This document shows, piece after piece, positions 33,538-41,716 of a stretch of DNA of 64,000 bases. The stretch comes from CBDBZL01 sp965213545 (GTDB lineage: Bacteria; Pseudomonadota; Alphaproteobacteria; Sphingomonadales; Sphingomonadaceae): the NCBI GenBank assembly GCA_965213545.1, contig CBDBZL010000001.1, forward strand, positions 1-64,000. The letters are read 5' to 3'. Positions within the stretch are counted from its first letter, which is position 1, and each line of letters starts with the position of its first letter. The notes under the pieces were generated by a model, which saw nothing but the letters and a program-made list of their open reading frames with translations, was not told the origin of the DNA and ran no database searches. The position numbers were made by a program, and so were the translations under genes.

Positions 33538-35004
33538 TCATTTGTTTCGTAGAAGCTTTTCGAGGTCCGGCGGAAGACCGGTGGGGCCTCCACCGGGACC
33601 GGCAAGCGCGCCGCCCCCACCCGGCAGGCCGGGCATGGCACCGCCACCCCCGCCGCCGAGCATCGCGCCCAGTCCCTTCAGCCCGCCCATCTTCTTAATC
33701 TGCTTCATGGCTCGGCCCATTTCCTGGTGCATCTTCAACAGCTTGTTTATGTCCTGAACGCTGGTGCCCGATCCCGCAGCAACCCGCTTCTTGCGCTTGG
33801 CGTTCAGCAGCTCGGGCCGCGCACGCTCCTTCCCGGTCATCGAACCGATCATCGCATCCATGTGCACCAGCACCTTGTCGTCCACGCCGGACGCGGCCAT
33901 CGCCTGCTTGGCCTTCTTCATTCCCGGCAGCATCCCGGCCAGCATCCCCAGCCCACCCATCTTCTGCATCTGCGAAAGCTGACTGCGCAGGTCGTTCATG
34001 TCGAACTTGCCCTTGAGCATGCGCTCGGCGAGCCGGTCCGCCTCCTCGCGGTCGATCGTCTCGGCGGCCTTTTCCACCAGCGACACGACGTCGCCCATGC
34101 CCAGGATGCGGTCGGCGACGCGCGCGGGATGAAAGCGTTCGATCGCATCGAGCTTCTCGCCCGTGCCGGCGAACTTGATCGGCTTGCCGGTCACCGCGCG
34201 CATGGACAGCGCCGCACCGCCGCGAGCATCGCCATCCATTCGCGTAAGGACAACGCCGGTCAGCGGCACCTCGTCGGTGAAGCTGCGCGCGACATTGACC
34301 GCGTCTTGGCCGGTCAGCGCATCGACCACCAGCAACACCTCGGCGGGTGTGGAGACCGAGGCGACGGCCTTCATCTCGGCCATCAGCGCTTCGTCGACAT
34401 GCAGGCGCCCGGCGGTATCGAGCAGCAGGACATCGATATTCTGCAACCGTGCGGCCTCGAGCGCGCGGCGGGCGATATCGACCGGCTGCTGACCAAGCAT
34501 GATGGGCAAGGTGGCGACGCCCGCCTGTTCGCCCAGCACCTTGAGCTGTTCCTGCGCCGCAGGTCGCTGCACGTCGAGCGAGGCCATCATCGGCTTCTTG
34601 CCCTGCTTGTCCTTGAGCAGCTTGGCGATCTTTGCAGTGCTGGTGGTCTTGCCCGAGCCCTGGAGGCCAACCATCATCACCACCGCTGGTGGCTTAACCG
34701 CAAGATCGAGCGGCGCTGCATCGCCCGCGCCCTCCTCGGCCCCGCCCAGCATGGTAACGAGCTCGTCATTGACGATCTTGACCACCTGCTGGCCGGGGGT
34801 GACCGAGCGCAGCACCTCGGCACCAACCGCCTTTTCGGTCACGCGGGCAATGAAATCGCGCGCCACGGCAAGCGCCACATCGGCCTCGAGCAGCGCAATG
34901 CGCACCTCGCGCATGGCCTCGCGCACGTCACCCTCGGACAGCGCACCGCGACCACGCAAGCGGTCAAAAACGCCGTTCAGCCGGTCGGACAGGGTCTCGA
35001 ACAT
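33538..35004 (-). CDS. ffh: Signal recognition particle protein Ffh
   Basis: Ffh with 4.5S RNA targets nascent inner-membrane proteins to FtsY. The 488-residue protein shows the N domain (MFETLSDRLNGVFDRLRGRG), the GTPase G domain with GLQGSGKTTSTAKIA (G1), LLDTAGRL (G3), TRMDGDARGG (G4) and the GTGEKLDAIERFHPARVADRILGMGD closing loop. The Met-rich M domain follows (MNDLRSQLSQMQKMGGLGMLAGMLPGM), then a Gly/Pro/Met tail. ATG 35004 is the conserved start. It heads the ffh-rpsP-rimM run, with rpsP starting 33 bases later. Confidence 0.96.
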   Translation of the reverse strand: MFETLSDRLNGVFDRLRGRGALSEGDVREAMREVRIALLEADVALAVARDFIARVTEKAVGAEVLRSVTPGQQVVKIVNDELVTMLGGAEEGAGDAAPLDLAVKPPAVVMMVGLQGSGKTTSTAKIAKLLKDKQGKKPMMASLDVQRPAAQEQLKVLGEQAGVATLPIMLGQQPVDIARRALEAARLQNIDVLLLDTAGRLHVDEALMAEMKAVASVSTPAEVLLVVDALTGQDAVNVARSFTDEVPLTGVVLTRMDGDARGGAALSMRAVTGKPIKFAGTGEKLDAIERFHPARVADRILGMGDVVSLVEKAAETIDREEADRLAERMLKGKFDMNDLRSQLSQMQKMGGLGMLAGMLPGMKKAKQAMAASGVDDKVLVHMDAMIGSMTGKERARPELLNAKRKKRVAAGSGTSVQDINKLLKMHQEMGRAMKQIKKMGGLKGLGAMLGGGGGGAMPGLPGGGGALAGPGGGPTGLPPDLEKLLRNK

Positions 35005-35129
35005 ACTTCGCGCAACTCCAACTCGACCCACTTCATGCAAGAAAGCACCGGCGGACGAAACCTCGTCGGCCAGCGGACACTTGCACGAACACCCGAACGA
35101 AAGCCGCCGGGCGGGTCATCTTCGACGGA

Positions 35130-35205
<76 letters not shown>

Positions 35206-35416
35206 GAGCCATTCCGCGACAGGTCTGGGAACCGGCCGCCCCCCATGGGAGGGCCGCCCGTTTATGAGCGCGCCCAGGTTTTCGCAAGGGAAAAACCCTG
35301 TGATCGCTGCTGGGCCCGCCAGTCCGGTCTGGCTCGGATTTATCAGGTCAGTGGAATGGCCGAGCCCCAGCAGACAGCGAAGGATCGCCGCTTACAACCG
35401 CACGATCCTGCCGGCG

Positions 35417-35740
35417 CTAGGTATCCTCCTCGTCGTCATCGTCCGACTGGTTGACGCCCAGGTCGTCATCGCCGCCAAGATCGACATCGTTGTCGGGCGA
35501 ATCCGTATCCTCGTCGATATCCTCGAGCTCGTTATCCGCCAGATCGCTATCGGCCTGCTCGGGCTCTTTCTTCTTCTTCTCTTCCTCGAACGGGATCGGC
35601 TGCTTGGACTTGAGCACCGGTTCGGGTGTCCACTGGTTGCCGCATTCGATGCACACGACAGGATTGTCCTTGCCCAGATCGTAGAACCGTGTCCCGCATT
35701 TGGGGCAGGTCCGCTTGGCGCCCCATTCCGGCTTGACCAT
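35417..35740 (-). CDS. TIGR02300 (FYDLN-acid) family protein
   Basis: A 107-residue protein with an N-terminal zinc-ribbon-like part: KRTCPKCGTRFYDLGKDNPVVCIECGNQW, with two C-x-x-C pairs about 19 residues apart (given as landmarks), and a C-terminal, strongly acidic, low-complexity half (ELEDIDEDTDSPDNDVDLGG, then DDDDEEDT). This is the known alphaproteobacterial family named after the FYDLN motif and an acidic tail; the function is unknown. ATG 35740 gives the family N-terminus MVKPEWGAKR. It is divergent from aroA with about 210 bases between. Confidence 0.9.
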   Translation of the reverse strand: MVKPEWGAKRTCPKCGTRFYDLGKDNPVVCIECGNQWTPEPVLKSKQPIPFEEEKKKKEPEQADSDLADNELEDIDEDTDSPDNDVDLGGDDDLGVNQSDDDDEEDT

Positions 35741-35950
35741 GTCTTGGCATATCCTTCTCGGCCCGCGCGAATTTTGAGCACGGACGGTGGTTCGAGTTCG
35801 CTTCGGGGGCGGCCCTTCGAGCATTCACGCGCCAAGCGCAAGGCCCCGATCGCCCGCGGGTCGGGAACGAGGCGGTGCCTTGCCACGCGCCCCTGCCGCT
35901 GTCAAAACCGCCGCCCGTCGCCACTGGCTCCCCCCGGTACAGGATCGCCC

Positions 35951-37288
35951 TTGCCCGCCGCCAACCCCGATCCTGTGCCATTCGGACCTGCCGTGGCCCC
36001 GCTCAGGGGTAGGATCCGCGTGCCCGGAGACAAGTCGATCAGCCATCGCGCGCTGATGCTTGGAGCTTGCGCGTTGGGCGAGACGCGCATTTCCGGTTTG
36101 CTGGAGGGTGAGGACGTGCTCGCCACCGCCACCGCGCTTGAGGCGATGGGCGCCACCATCGATCGGCAGGGCGCGGGCGAGTGGCGGGTCCACGGTGTGG
36201 GTACCGGTGGATTGCTGCAACCGGCTACCGCGCTCGACCTAGGCAATTCGGGAACCTCGGCGCGGCTCCTGATGGGGCTTATCGCCAGCCATGCGATCAC
36301 CGCCACGCTGACCGGCGATGCCAGCCTTTCGCGCCGGCCGATGGGGCGGGTGATCGAGCCCTTATCGCTGATGGGGGCCGACTTTGACGCCAGCCCCGGA
36401 GCGCGGCTTCCACTAACGATGCGCGGGCTTGTGCCTGCGGTGCCCATAACCTGGCGCGCAACCGTCGCCAGCGCGCAGGTGAAGAGCGCGGTGCTGCTGG
36501 CCGGGCTCAACACCGCCGGCACCACGCGGGTGATCGAGCCGGTGCCTACCCGCGATCATACCGAGCGGATGCTCGCCGCCTTCGGAGCGCAGGTGACGAT
36601 CGGGGAGGATGACGGTGCGCGGGTGGTGTCGCTCGCAGGGGAGGCCGACCTCAAGGCGCAGCCGATCGAGGTGCCGGGCGACCCGTCATCGGCTGCCTTT
36701 TTCATCGTCGCCGCGTTGCTGGTACCGGGTAGCGACCTGATAATAGAGAATGTCGGGATGAACCCCACACGCACTGGCCTTATCACCGTGCTGCGCCAGA
36801 TGGGCGCTTATATCGAAGCGCAGGAGTTGCGTGATGTCGGCGGTGAGCCGGTGGCCGATCTGCGCGTCAGACATTCGTCGCTCAGCGGGATAGATGTCGA
36901 TCCGTTGCACGTGCCGGCCATGATCGACGAGTTCCCGACGCTGTTTGTCACCGCTTGCCTCGCCTCGGGGCGCACGGTGACGCGCGGGCTTGGCGAGTTG
37001 CGGGTGAAGGAGAGCGACCGCCTCGCCACGATGGCCCAGGCGCTTTTGCTGGCAGGAGCTCGCCTGGAGGAGCGCGAGGACGGGTTAGTGATCGAGGGCA
37101 GCAGCGGCGATCCGCTCCCCGGCACGCCGCCCGGAGCTGTGGTCGCCTCCAGGCTCGACCATCGCATCTGCATGGCCATGGCGGTTGCGGGGCTCGCCAG
37201 TCGCACGGGCGTGCAGGTGGGCGACATGACCCCCGTCGCCACCAGCTTCCCCGGTTTTACCGACCTGCTCGAACAGGCGATGCGCTAG
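35951..37288 (+). CDS. aroA: 3-phosphoshikimate 1-carboxyvinyltransferase (EPSP synthase)
   Basis: AroA joins phosphoenolpyruvate to shikimate 3-phosphate. Conserved blocks are RIRVPGDKSISHRALMLGA near the N-terminus, LDLGNSGTSARLLMG, LTGDASLSRRPMGRVIEPL, VASAQVKSAVLLAGL, and DEFPTLFVTACLASG with GLGELRVKESDRLATMAQ. The motif between LGNSGTSAR and RRPM is like that of class II enzymes, which can be glyphosate-tolerant; the class call is tentative. No ATG fits: the TTG at 35951 has AGGA six bases upstream and yields 445 residues, the usual alphaproteobacterial length. Its stop overlaps the start of the next gene. Confidence 0.95.
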   Translation: MPAANPDPVPFGPAVAPLRGRIRVPGDKSISHRALMLGACALGETRISGLLEGEDVLATATALEAMGATIDRQGAGEWRVHGVGTGGLLQPATALDLGNSGTSARLLMGLIASHAITATLTGDASLSRRPMGRVIEPLSLMGADFDASPGARLPLTMRGLVPAVPITWRATVASAQVKSAVLLAGLNTAGTTRVIEPVPTRDHTERMLAAFGAQVTIGEDDGARVVSLAGEADLKAQPIEVPGDPSSAAFFIVAALLVPGSDLIIENVGMNPTRTGLITVLRQMGAYIEAQELRDVGGEPVADLRVRHSSLSGIDVDPLHVPAMIDEFPTLFVTACLASGRTVTRGLGELRVKESDRLATMAQALLLAGARLEEREDGLVIEGSSGDPLPGTPPGAVVASRLDHRICMAMAVAGLASRTGVQVGDMTPVATSFPGFTDLLEQAMR

Positions 37289-37578
37289 TGCCGCCGCCCG
37301 ATGCCGCGACCTTGGTTGGCTTTGTCGGGATGGCCTGCATCGTCTCCGCCTATTTCTACCTGACGGCCAGCAAGGCGCCCAACCCCTTCGTGCTGCACGG
37401 AACCAACCTGGCGGGCGCGGCGCTGCTCACGGTCTCGCTGCTGGTCCACACCAACTGGCCCAGCCTGGTGCTCGAAGCGTTCTGGTCGGGGATTGCGCTA
37501 TGGGGCCTGGCGAAGGCCTGGCGCGCAAGGTCGGAGCGGGCAAAATCAGGACCGGCGAAATCGGGACCGGCACGGTGA
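37288..37578 (+). CDS. CBU_0592-type small membrane protein
   Basis: A 96-residue membrane protein with three hydrophobic stretches: LVGFVGMACIVSAYFYLTA, NLAGAALLTVSLLVH, and LVLEAFWSGIALWGLAKAW, then a basic tail with the repeat AKSGP. The pattern matches the CBU_0592 family, whose role is unknown. The GTG start at 37288 shares its G with the aroA stop (TAGTG) and its TGA overlaps the cmk start (GTGA), so it is translationally coupled on both sides inside aroA-cmk-rpsA. Confidence 0.82.
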   Translation: MPPPDAATLVGFVGMACIVSAYFYLTASKAPNPFVLHGTNLAGAALLTVSLLVHTNWPSLVLEAFWSGIALWGLAKAWRARSERAKSGPAKSGPAR

Positions 37579-38201
37579 TCGTTGCGGTCGATGGACCCAC
37601 CGCCAGCGGCAAGGGAACCATCGCCCGCGCGATCGCGGACCATTTCGGGCTGCCGCATCTGGACACCGGACTGCTCTATCGCGCGGTCGGCTTCCAGGTC
37701 TTGCAACTAGGCGGCGACCCCAACGAACCGGTCGCCGCGCTCGCCGCCTGCGAGTTTCCCGAGGCGCTGCTCGGCGAACCTGAACTGCGCAACGAGGCGA
37801 TAGGAGCGCTGGCGAGCCGTGTCTCGATCCATCCCGCGGTCCGCCATGCGCTCTACAAGCGACAGCGCAGCTTCGCGCTGCAGCCGTCGGGTGCCGTGCT
37901 CGACGGGCGGGACATCGGCACGGTGATCGCTCCCGAGGCGCAGGTGAAACTGTTCGTCACCGCCAGTCTCGCCGCACGTGCGCACCGGCGCTGGTCCGAA
38001 ATGCGCGCGCGCGGAGACATGCGCGCCCTAGACGAGGTGGAACGCGATATCGAACGGCGCGACCGGCGCGACGCGACACGCAAGGATGCGCCGTTGCGCA
38101 CCGCTCCTGATGCACTGGTCCTCGACACCACCGAGATGGATCGCCAACGGGCCATCGCCAAGGCCATCGCCGTGGTCGAGCAGCATGGACGGGGTGAATA
38201 G
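37575..38201 (+). CDS. cmk: (d)CMP kinase
   Basis: Cmk phosphorylates CMP and dCMP with ATP. The 208-residue protein has the P-loop DGPTASGKGTIARAIA close to the start, then DTGLLYRAVGF, LDGRDIGTVIAPEAQVKLFVTASLAARAHRR (nucleotide-binding and lid parts) and RDRRDATRKDAPLRTAPDALVLDTT. The GTG at 37575 overlaps the TGA of the membrane-protein gene and gives the usual N-terminus. rpsA follows after 268 bases; the order aroA-cmk-rpsA is widely conserved. The spacer to rpsA contains no coding frame that looks real. Confidence 0.95.
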   Translation: MIVAVDGPTASGKGTIARAIADHFGLPHLDTGLLYRAVGFQVLQLGGDPNEPVAALAACEFPEALLGEPELRNEAIGALASRVSIHPAVRHALYKRQRSFALQPSGAVLDGRDIGTVIAPEAQVKLFVTASLAARAHRRWSEMRARGDMRALDEVERDIERRDRRDATRKDAPLRTAPDALVLDTTEMDRQRAIAKAIAVVEQHGRGE

Positions 38202-38469
38202 CTAAAGTCCCAGCGCGAGAATCCTACTGGTCGCAAACCCCCTTTCGCTTGCCTTGCGCGGGTGACGGGACTATGTGCGCGCCCGTCCAGCAGGCAGTTG
38301 CGGCGAAAGAGGGCAGCGTGGGTCGAGCCAGATCCGCGCCACCTTCTTGTTCGCATCTGACTGGGGGATGCCGCTTCGGGCAGCCGGCTCGTCGCGGCGT
38401 ATCGGCCAACAAAGACCGGCGGAAACAACCGCCTGGCCGGAAAAAGTTTAGATCAGGACAAGCACTTAT

Positions 38470-40197
38470 ATGGCATCGAGCGCCACTCAGAACCCCACCC
38501 GCGACGATTTTGCCGCCCTTTTGGATGAACAGCTGGGCGGAGCCGAGGGCGGCTTCGAGGGCCGGGTCGTCAAGGGCACCGTAACCGCGATCGAGAACGG
38601 CATGGCGGTGATCGACGTGGGGCTCAAGAGCGAGGGCCGCATTTCGCTGCGCGAGTTCATGCGCGGCGAGGACATGCGGGGCGAGGACGGGCACGGGCTC
38701 GAGGTCGGCTCCGAGGTCGAGGTGTTCGTCGACCGGGTCGAGAATGCCGAGGGCGAGGCGATGCTCAGCCGCGACCGCGCCCGCCGCGAAGCTGCATGGG
38801 ACAAGCTGGAAAGCGAGTTCGGCGAGGGCAAGCGGGTCGAAGGGCGCATCTTCGGACGGGTGAAGGGCGGCTTTACCGTCGATCTGGATGGCGCGGTCGC
38901 CTTCCTGCCCGGCAGCCAGGTGGATATCCGCCCGGTGCGCGATGTCACCCCGCTGATGGACATGCCTCAGCCCTTCCAGATCCTCAAGATGGACCGTCGG
39001 CGCGGCAATATCGTCGTCTCGCGCCGGGCGGTGCTCGAGGAAACCCGCGCAGAACAGCGCTCCGAGCTGATCGACCAGCTCGATGAGGGTCAGGTGATCG
39101 ACGGGGTGGTGAAGAACGTCACCGACTACGGCGCATTCGTCGATCTGGGCGGCATCGACGGCCTGCTTCATGTTACCGACATGAGCTACAAACGGGTCAA
39201 TCACCCCAGCGAGGTGATCAATATCGGCGACACGGTCAGTGTCCAGATCATCCGCATCAATGCCGACACCCAGCGCATCTCGCTGGGCATGAAGCAGCTC
39301 GAAAGCGATCCCTGGGAGGGCGTCGGCGCCAAGTATCCGGTGGGCATCAAGGTGTCCGGCCAAGTCACCAACATCACCGAATATGGCGCCTTCGTCGAGC
39401 TCGAAGCGGGCATCGAGGGCCTGGTCCACGTCTCCGAGATGAGCTGGACCAAGAAGAACGTCCATCCGGGCAAGATCGTCTCCACCTCGCAGGAAGTCGA
39501 GGTGATGGTGCTCGAGGTCGACAGCGAGAAACGGCGCGTGTCGCTCGGGCTCAAGCAGGCGCAGCGCAATCCGTGGGAGGAGTTCGCCGAAGCCAACCCG
39601 GTCGGCACGAAGGTGACGGGCGAGGTCAAGAACGCGACCGAGTTCGGCCTGTTCGTCGGGCTGCCCGGCGATGTCGACGGAATGGTTCACATGTCGGACA
39701 TTGCCTGGGGCATTTCGGGCGAGGACGCGCTGGCGCTGCACCGCAAGGGCGAAGAGGTGGAAGCCGTGGTGCTCGATGTCGATATCGAGAAGGAGCGCAT
39801 TTCGCTGGGCATGAAGCAGCTCGAGCGCGGCGCGCCTGCCGAGGGCGGCGTGGCGGCATCGGGTTCGCTCAAGCGCGGCGACGTGATGACGGTCAGCGTT
39901 CTGGAAGTGCGCGATGGCGGGCTGGAAGTGCAGGCGGGCGATGACGGGGCGACAGGCTTCATCAAGCGTTCGGACCTGGGCCGCGATCGCGACGAGCAGC
40001 GGCCCGATCGCTTCCAGGTCGGGCAGAAGCTCGATGCGATGGTGACCGGTTTCGATCGCTCGAAGAAGCCCAACTTCTCGATCAAGGCGCGCCAGATTTC
40101 CGAGGAGAAGCAGGCGGTCGAGCAGTATGGCTCTTCCGATTCGGGCGCCTCGCTCGGCGATATCCTGGGTGAAGCGCTGAAGAAGTCGGACGACTGA
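38470..40197 (+). CDS. rpsA: 30S ribosomal protein S1
   Basis: S1 binds mRNA on the 30S subunit and helps initiation on structured leaders. The 575-residue protein carries six S1/OB-fold repeats; the clearest are VKNVTDYGAFVDLGGIDGLLHVTDMSYKRVNHPSEV and VTNITEYGAFVELEAGIEGLVHVSEMSW (landmarks), and VKNATEFGLFVGLPGDVDGMVHMSDIAW. ATG 38470 starts the family N-terminus. The 268-base spacer upstream probably holds its promoter and leader; a hairpin lies downstream at 40269-40295. Its mRNA-binding activity fits the many genes here that lack strong ribosome sites. Confidence 0.96.
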   Translation: MASSATQNPTRDDFAALLDEQLGGAEGGFEGRVVKGTVTAIENGMAVIDVGLKSEGRISLREFMRGEDMRGEDGHGLEVGSEVEVFVDRVENAEGEAMLSRDRARREAAWDKLESEFGEGKRVEGRIFGRVKGGFTVDLDGAVAFLPGSQVDIRPVRDVTPLMDMPQPFQILKMDRRRGNIVVSRRAVLEETRAEQRSELIDQLDEGQVIDGVVKNVTDYGAFVDLGGIDGLLHVTDMSYKRVNHPSEVINIGDTVSVQIIRINADTQRISLGMKQLESDPWEGVGAKYPVGIKVSGQVTNITEYGAFVELEAGIEGLVHVSEMSWTKKNVHPGKIVSTSQEVEVMVLEVDSEKRRVSLGLKQAQRNPWEEFAEANPVGTKVTGEVKNATEFGLFVGLPGDVDGMVHMSDIAWGISGEDALALHRKGEEVEAVVLDVDIEKERISLGMKQLERGAPAEGGVAASGSLKRGDVMTVSVLEVRDGGLEVQAGDDGATGFIKRSDLGRDRDEQRPDRFQVGQKLDAMVTGFDRSKKPNFSIKARQISEEKQAVEQYGSSDSGASLGDILGEALKKSDD

Positions 40198-40268
40198 TCG
40201 GCCTGATTGACCAGCGCTTAGGGTCGCGGAAAATAGCCGCAGGAGGAAGGCTCGCCTCTCGCCCGGGG

Positions 40269-40295
40269 CGGCGGGCCTTTCTTACCGGGCCGCCG
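40269..40295 (+). terminator. Putative hairpin terminator after rpsA
   Basis: CGGCGG (40269-40274) pairs with CCGCCG (40290-40295) around a 15-base loop that can pair further at its base. It lies about 70 bases after the rpsA stop. There is no T-run directly after it, so this is a moderate call. Confidence 0.45.
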
Positions 40296-40329
40296 GCGTG
40301 TAAGGCGCGCTCATGCAAGCGCATTGGTG

Positions 40330-40362
40330 GCGACCCGATATGTCGGGCGACCCGATATGTCG
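40330..40362 (+). repeat. 16-bp direct repeat upstream of gloB (two copies, 17-bp period)
   Basis: GCGACCCGATATGTCG occurs exactly at 40330-40345 and 40347-40362, one base apart. Each copy carries inverted ends (CGAC...GTCG), so each is a possible dimer-binding site. The array is 27 bases before the gloB ATG and could overlap its promoter or leader. Confidence 0.75.
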
Positions 40363-40388
40363 CTTTGCGCGCATAAGAACGAGTTGAG

Positions 40389-41165
40389 ATGACCGTCACC
40401 ATCCATCAGTTTGCCTGCCTGTCGGACAATTACGGCTTCCTGCTGCATGACGAGGTCAGCGGCGAGACCGCGTGCATCGACACTCCGGATGCCGAAGAAT
40501 ATCTGGCGCAGGCCGAAGCTCTTGGCTGGCGGATCACGCAGATATGGAACACGCACTGGCACCCCGATCACGCGGGCGGCAACGAAGCGATCAAGGCGGC
40601 CGCCGAGCAAAGATGGGGCGCCTGCCGGGTGAGCGCGCCACTGGCCGATGCCGAGCGGATCGCCGGTGTCGACCGGACGCTGCGCGACGGGGACGTGGTC
40701 GAGCTGGGCGAGGTGCCGGCAAGGGTGATCGATGTCGGCGGCCACACGATGGGCCATATCGCCTATCATCTGCCAACCGAGCGGATCGCATTTGTCGGCG
40801 ATGCCCTGTTCGCGCTTGGCTGCGGGCGGATGTTCGAGGGCACCGCGCCGCAATTCTGGGACAGCCTGTCACGGCTGAAGCGCCTGCCGGCGGAAACCAT
40901 GCTCTATTGCGCGCACGAATACACCGCAGCCAATGCCCGGTTCGCGCTGCACGCCGATCCCCAGAACGAGGCGCTGCTCGCCTATACCGCCGAGATTGGC
41001 GAACGACGCGCGGCGGACCGGCCCACGGTGCCCTTCCCGCTCGAGCGCGAGCTTGCGACCAACCCGTTCCTGCGCGCCGATGACCCCAACATCCAGGCAC
41101 GCTGGGGCGGAAGCGTTGCGCATGAGACCTTTGCGTCGCTGCGAAGGGCGAAGGACCAGTTCTGA
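40389..41165 (+). CDS. gloB: Hydroxyacylglutathione hydrolase (glyoxalase II)
   Basis: Glyoxalase II hydrolyses S-lactoylglutathione to lactate and glutathione in methylglyoxal detoxification. The 258-residue metallo-beta-lactamase-fold protein has the binuclear metal motif NTHWHPDHAGG (T-H-x-H-x-D-H) around residue 55, VIDVGGHTMGHIAYHL, FVGDALFALGCGRMFEGT, and YCAHEYTAANARFA with a further His. The C-terminal HAGH_C domain is present with LERELATNPFLR. Two exact 16-bp repeats precede the start at 40330-40362. Confidence 0.95.
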   Translation: MTVTIHQFACLSDNYGFLLHDEVSGETACIDTPDAEEYLAQAEALGWRITQIWNTHWHPDHAGGNEAIKAAAEQRWGACRVSAPLADAERIAGVDRTLRDGDVVELGEVPARVIDVGGHTMGHIAYHLPTERIAFVGDALFALGCGRMFEGTAPQFWDSLSRLKRLPAETMLYCAHEYTAANARFALHADPQNEALLAYTAEIGERRAADRPTVPFPLERELATNPFLRADDPNIQARWGGSVAHETFASLRRAKDQF

Positions 41166-41311
41166 CAGGCGCACGGCAGTTCGTCGCGGTGGGACCTTGC
41201 AGGACATGAAATGACCGCTGGTCTGTTTGCCTGGAAGCAAATTCAAAACCCTTAGAAACCCGCAGCCCGGAGCGCTTGCCGCCAATTGAGCACGCGCCTA
41301 CTTGCACACCG

Positions 41312-41587
41312 ATGAGCACTCCCGATCCTGCCTTGCGCTCGCGGCTGGCCCGGGCACGCTTTCGCGCCTGGCATCGCGGAACATGCGAGGCCGACTATAT
41401 GATCGGCGGCTTCTTCGACCGGTATCACGCAAGCTGGAGCGAGCCGGAACTCATCTGGTTCGAGGCCTTGCTCGAGCATGAGGACGTCGATGCGATGGCC
41501 TTCGCGCTGGGCACGCGCGAACCACCTGGCGAGCTTGCCGGACCCCTGCTCGAAGCACTGCGCAAGCTCGATTATGTGACGCTCTGA
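41312..41587 (+). CDS. sdhE: Succinate dehydrogenase assembly factor SdhE
   Basis: SdhE (Sdh5/YgfY) promotes covalent FAD attachment to SdhA. The 91-residue protein shows the family RGxxE motif as RAWHRGTCEADYMIGGFFDR near residue 20 and a WFEALLEHEDVDAMAF region that is typical of the helical bundle. ATG 41312 is the conserved start. It lies 130 bases before mfd on the same strand, a common arrangement in alphaproteobacteria. Note RGTCEAD in place of the usual RGTKEMD. Confidence 0.92.
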   Translation: MSTPDPALRSRLARARFRAWHRGTCEADYMIGGFFDRYHASWSEPELIWFEALLEHEDVDAMAFALGTREPPGELAGPLLEALRKLDYVTL

Positions 41588-41716
41588 CCGCTTGCGGCGA
41601 ACGGGCCGGCTGCCTAGCTACTCCTTCACACTTCGCACCACGCTCCCATCCCTCATCGGGACGGGCCATGTTCGCATGTCCGGAACACCCTTTGGTCACA
41701 AGGCTTGAAGCCCCAT

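Noticed and set aside
38202..38469. Gene in the cmk-rpsA spacer (frame from 38249)
   Set aside because: The frame runs into rpsA in the wrong phase and is Cys/Arg-rich; the spacer is better read as the rpsA promoter and leader.
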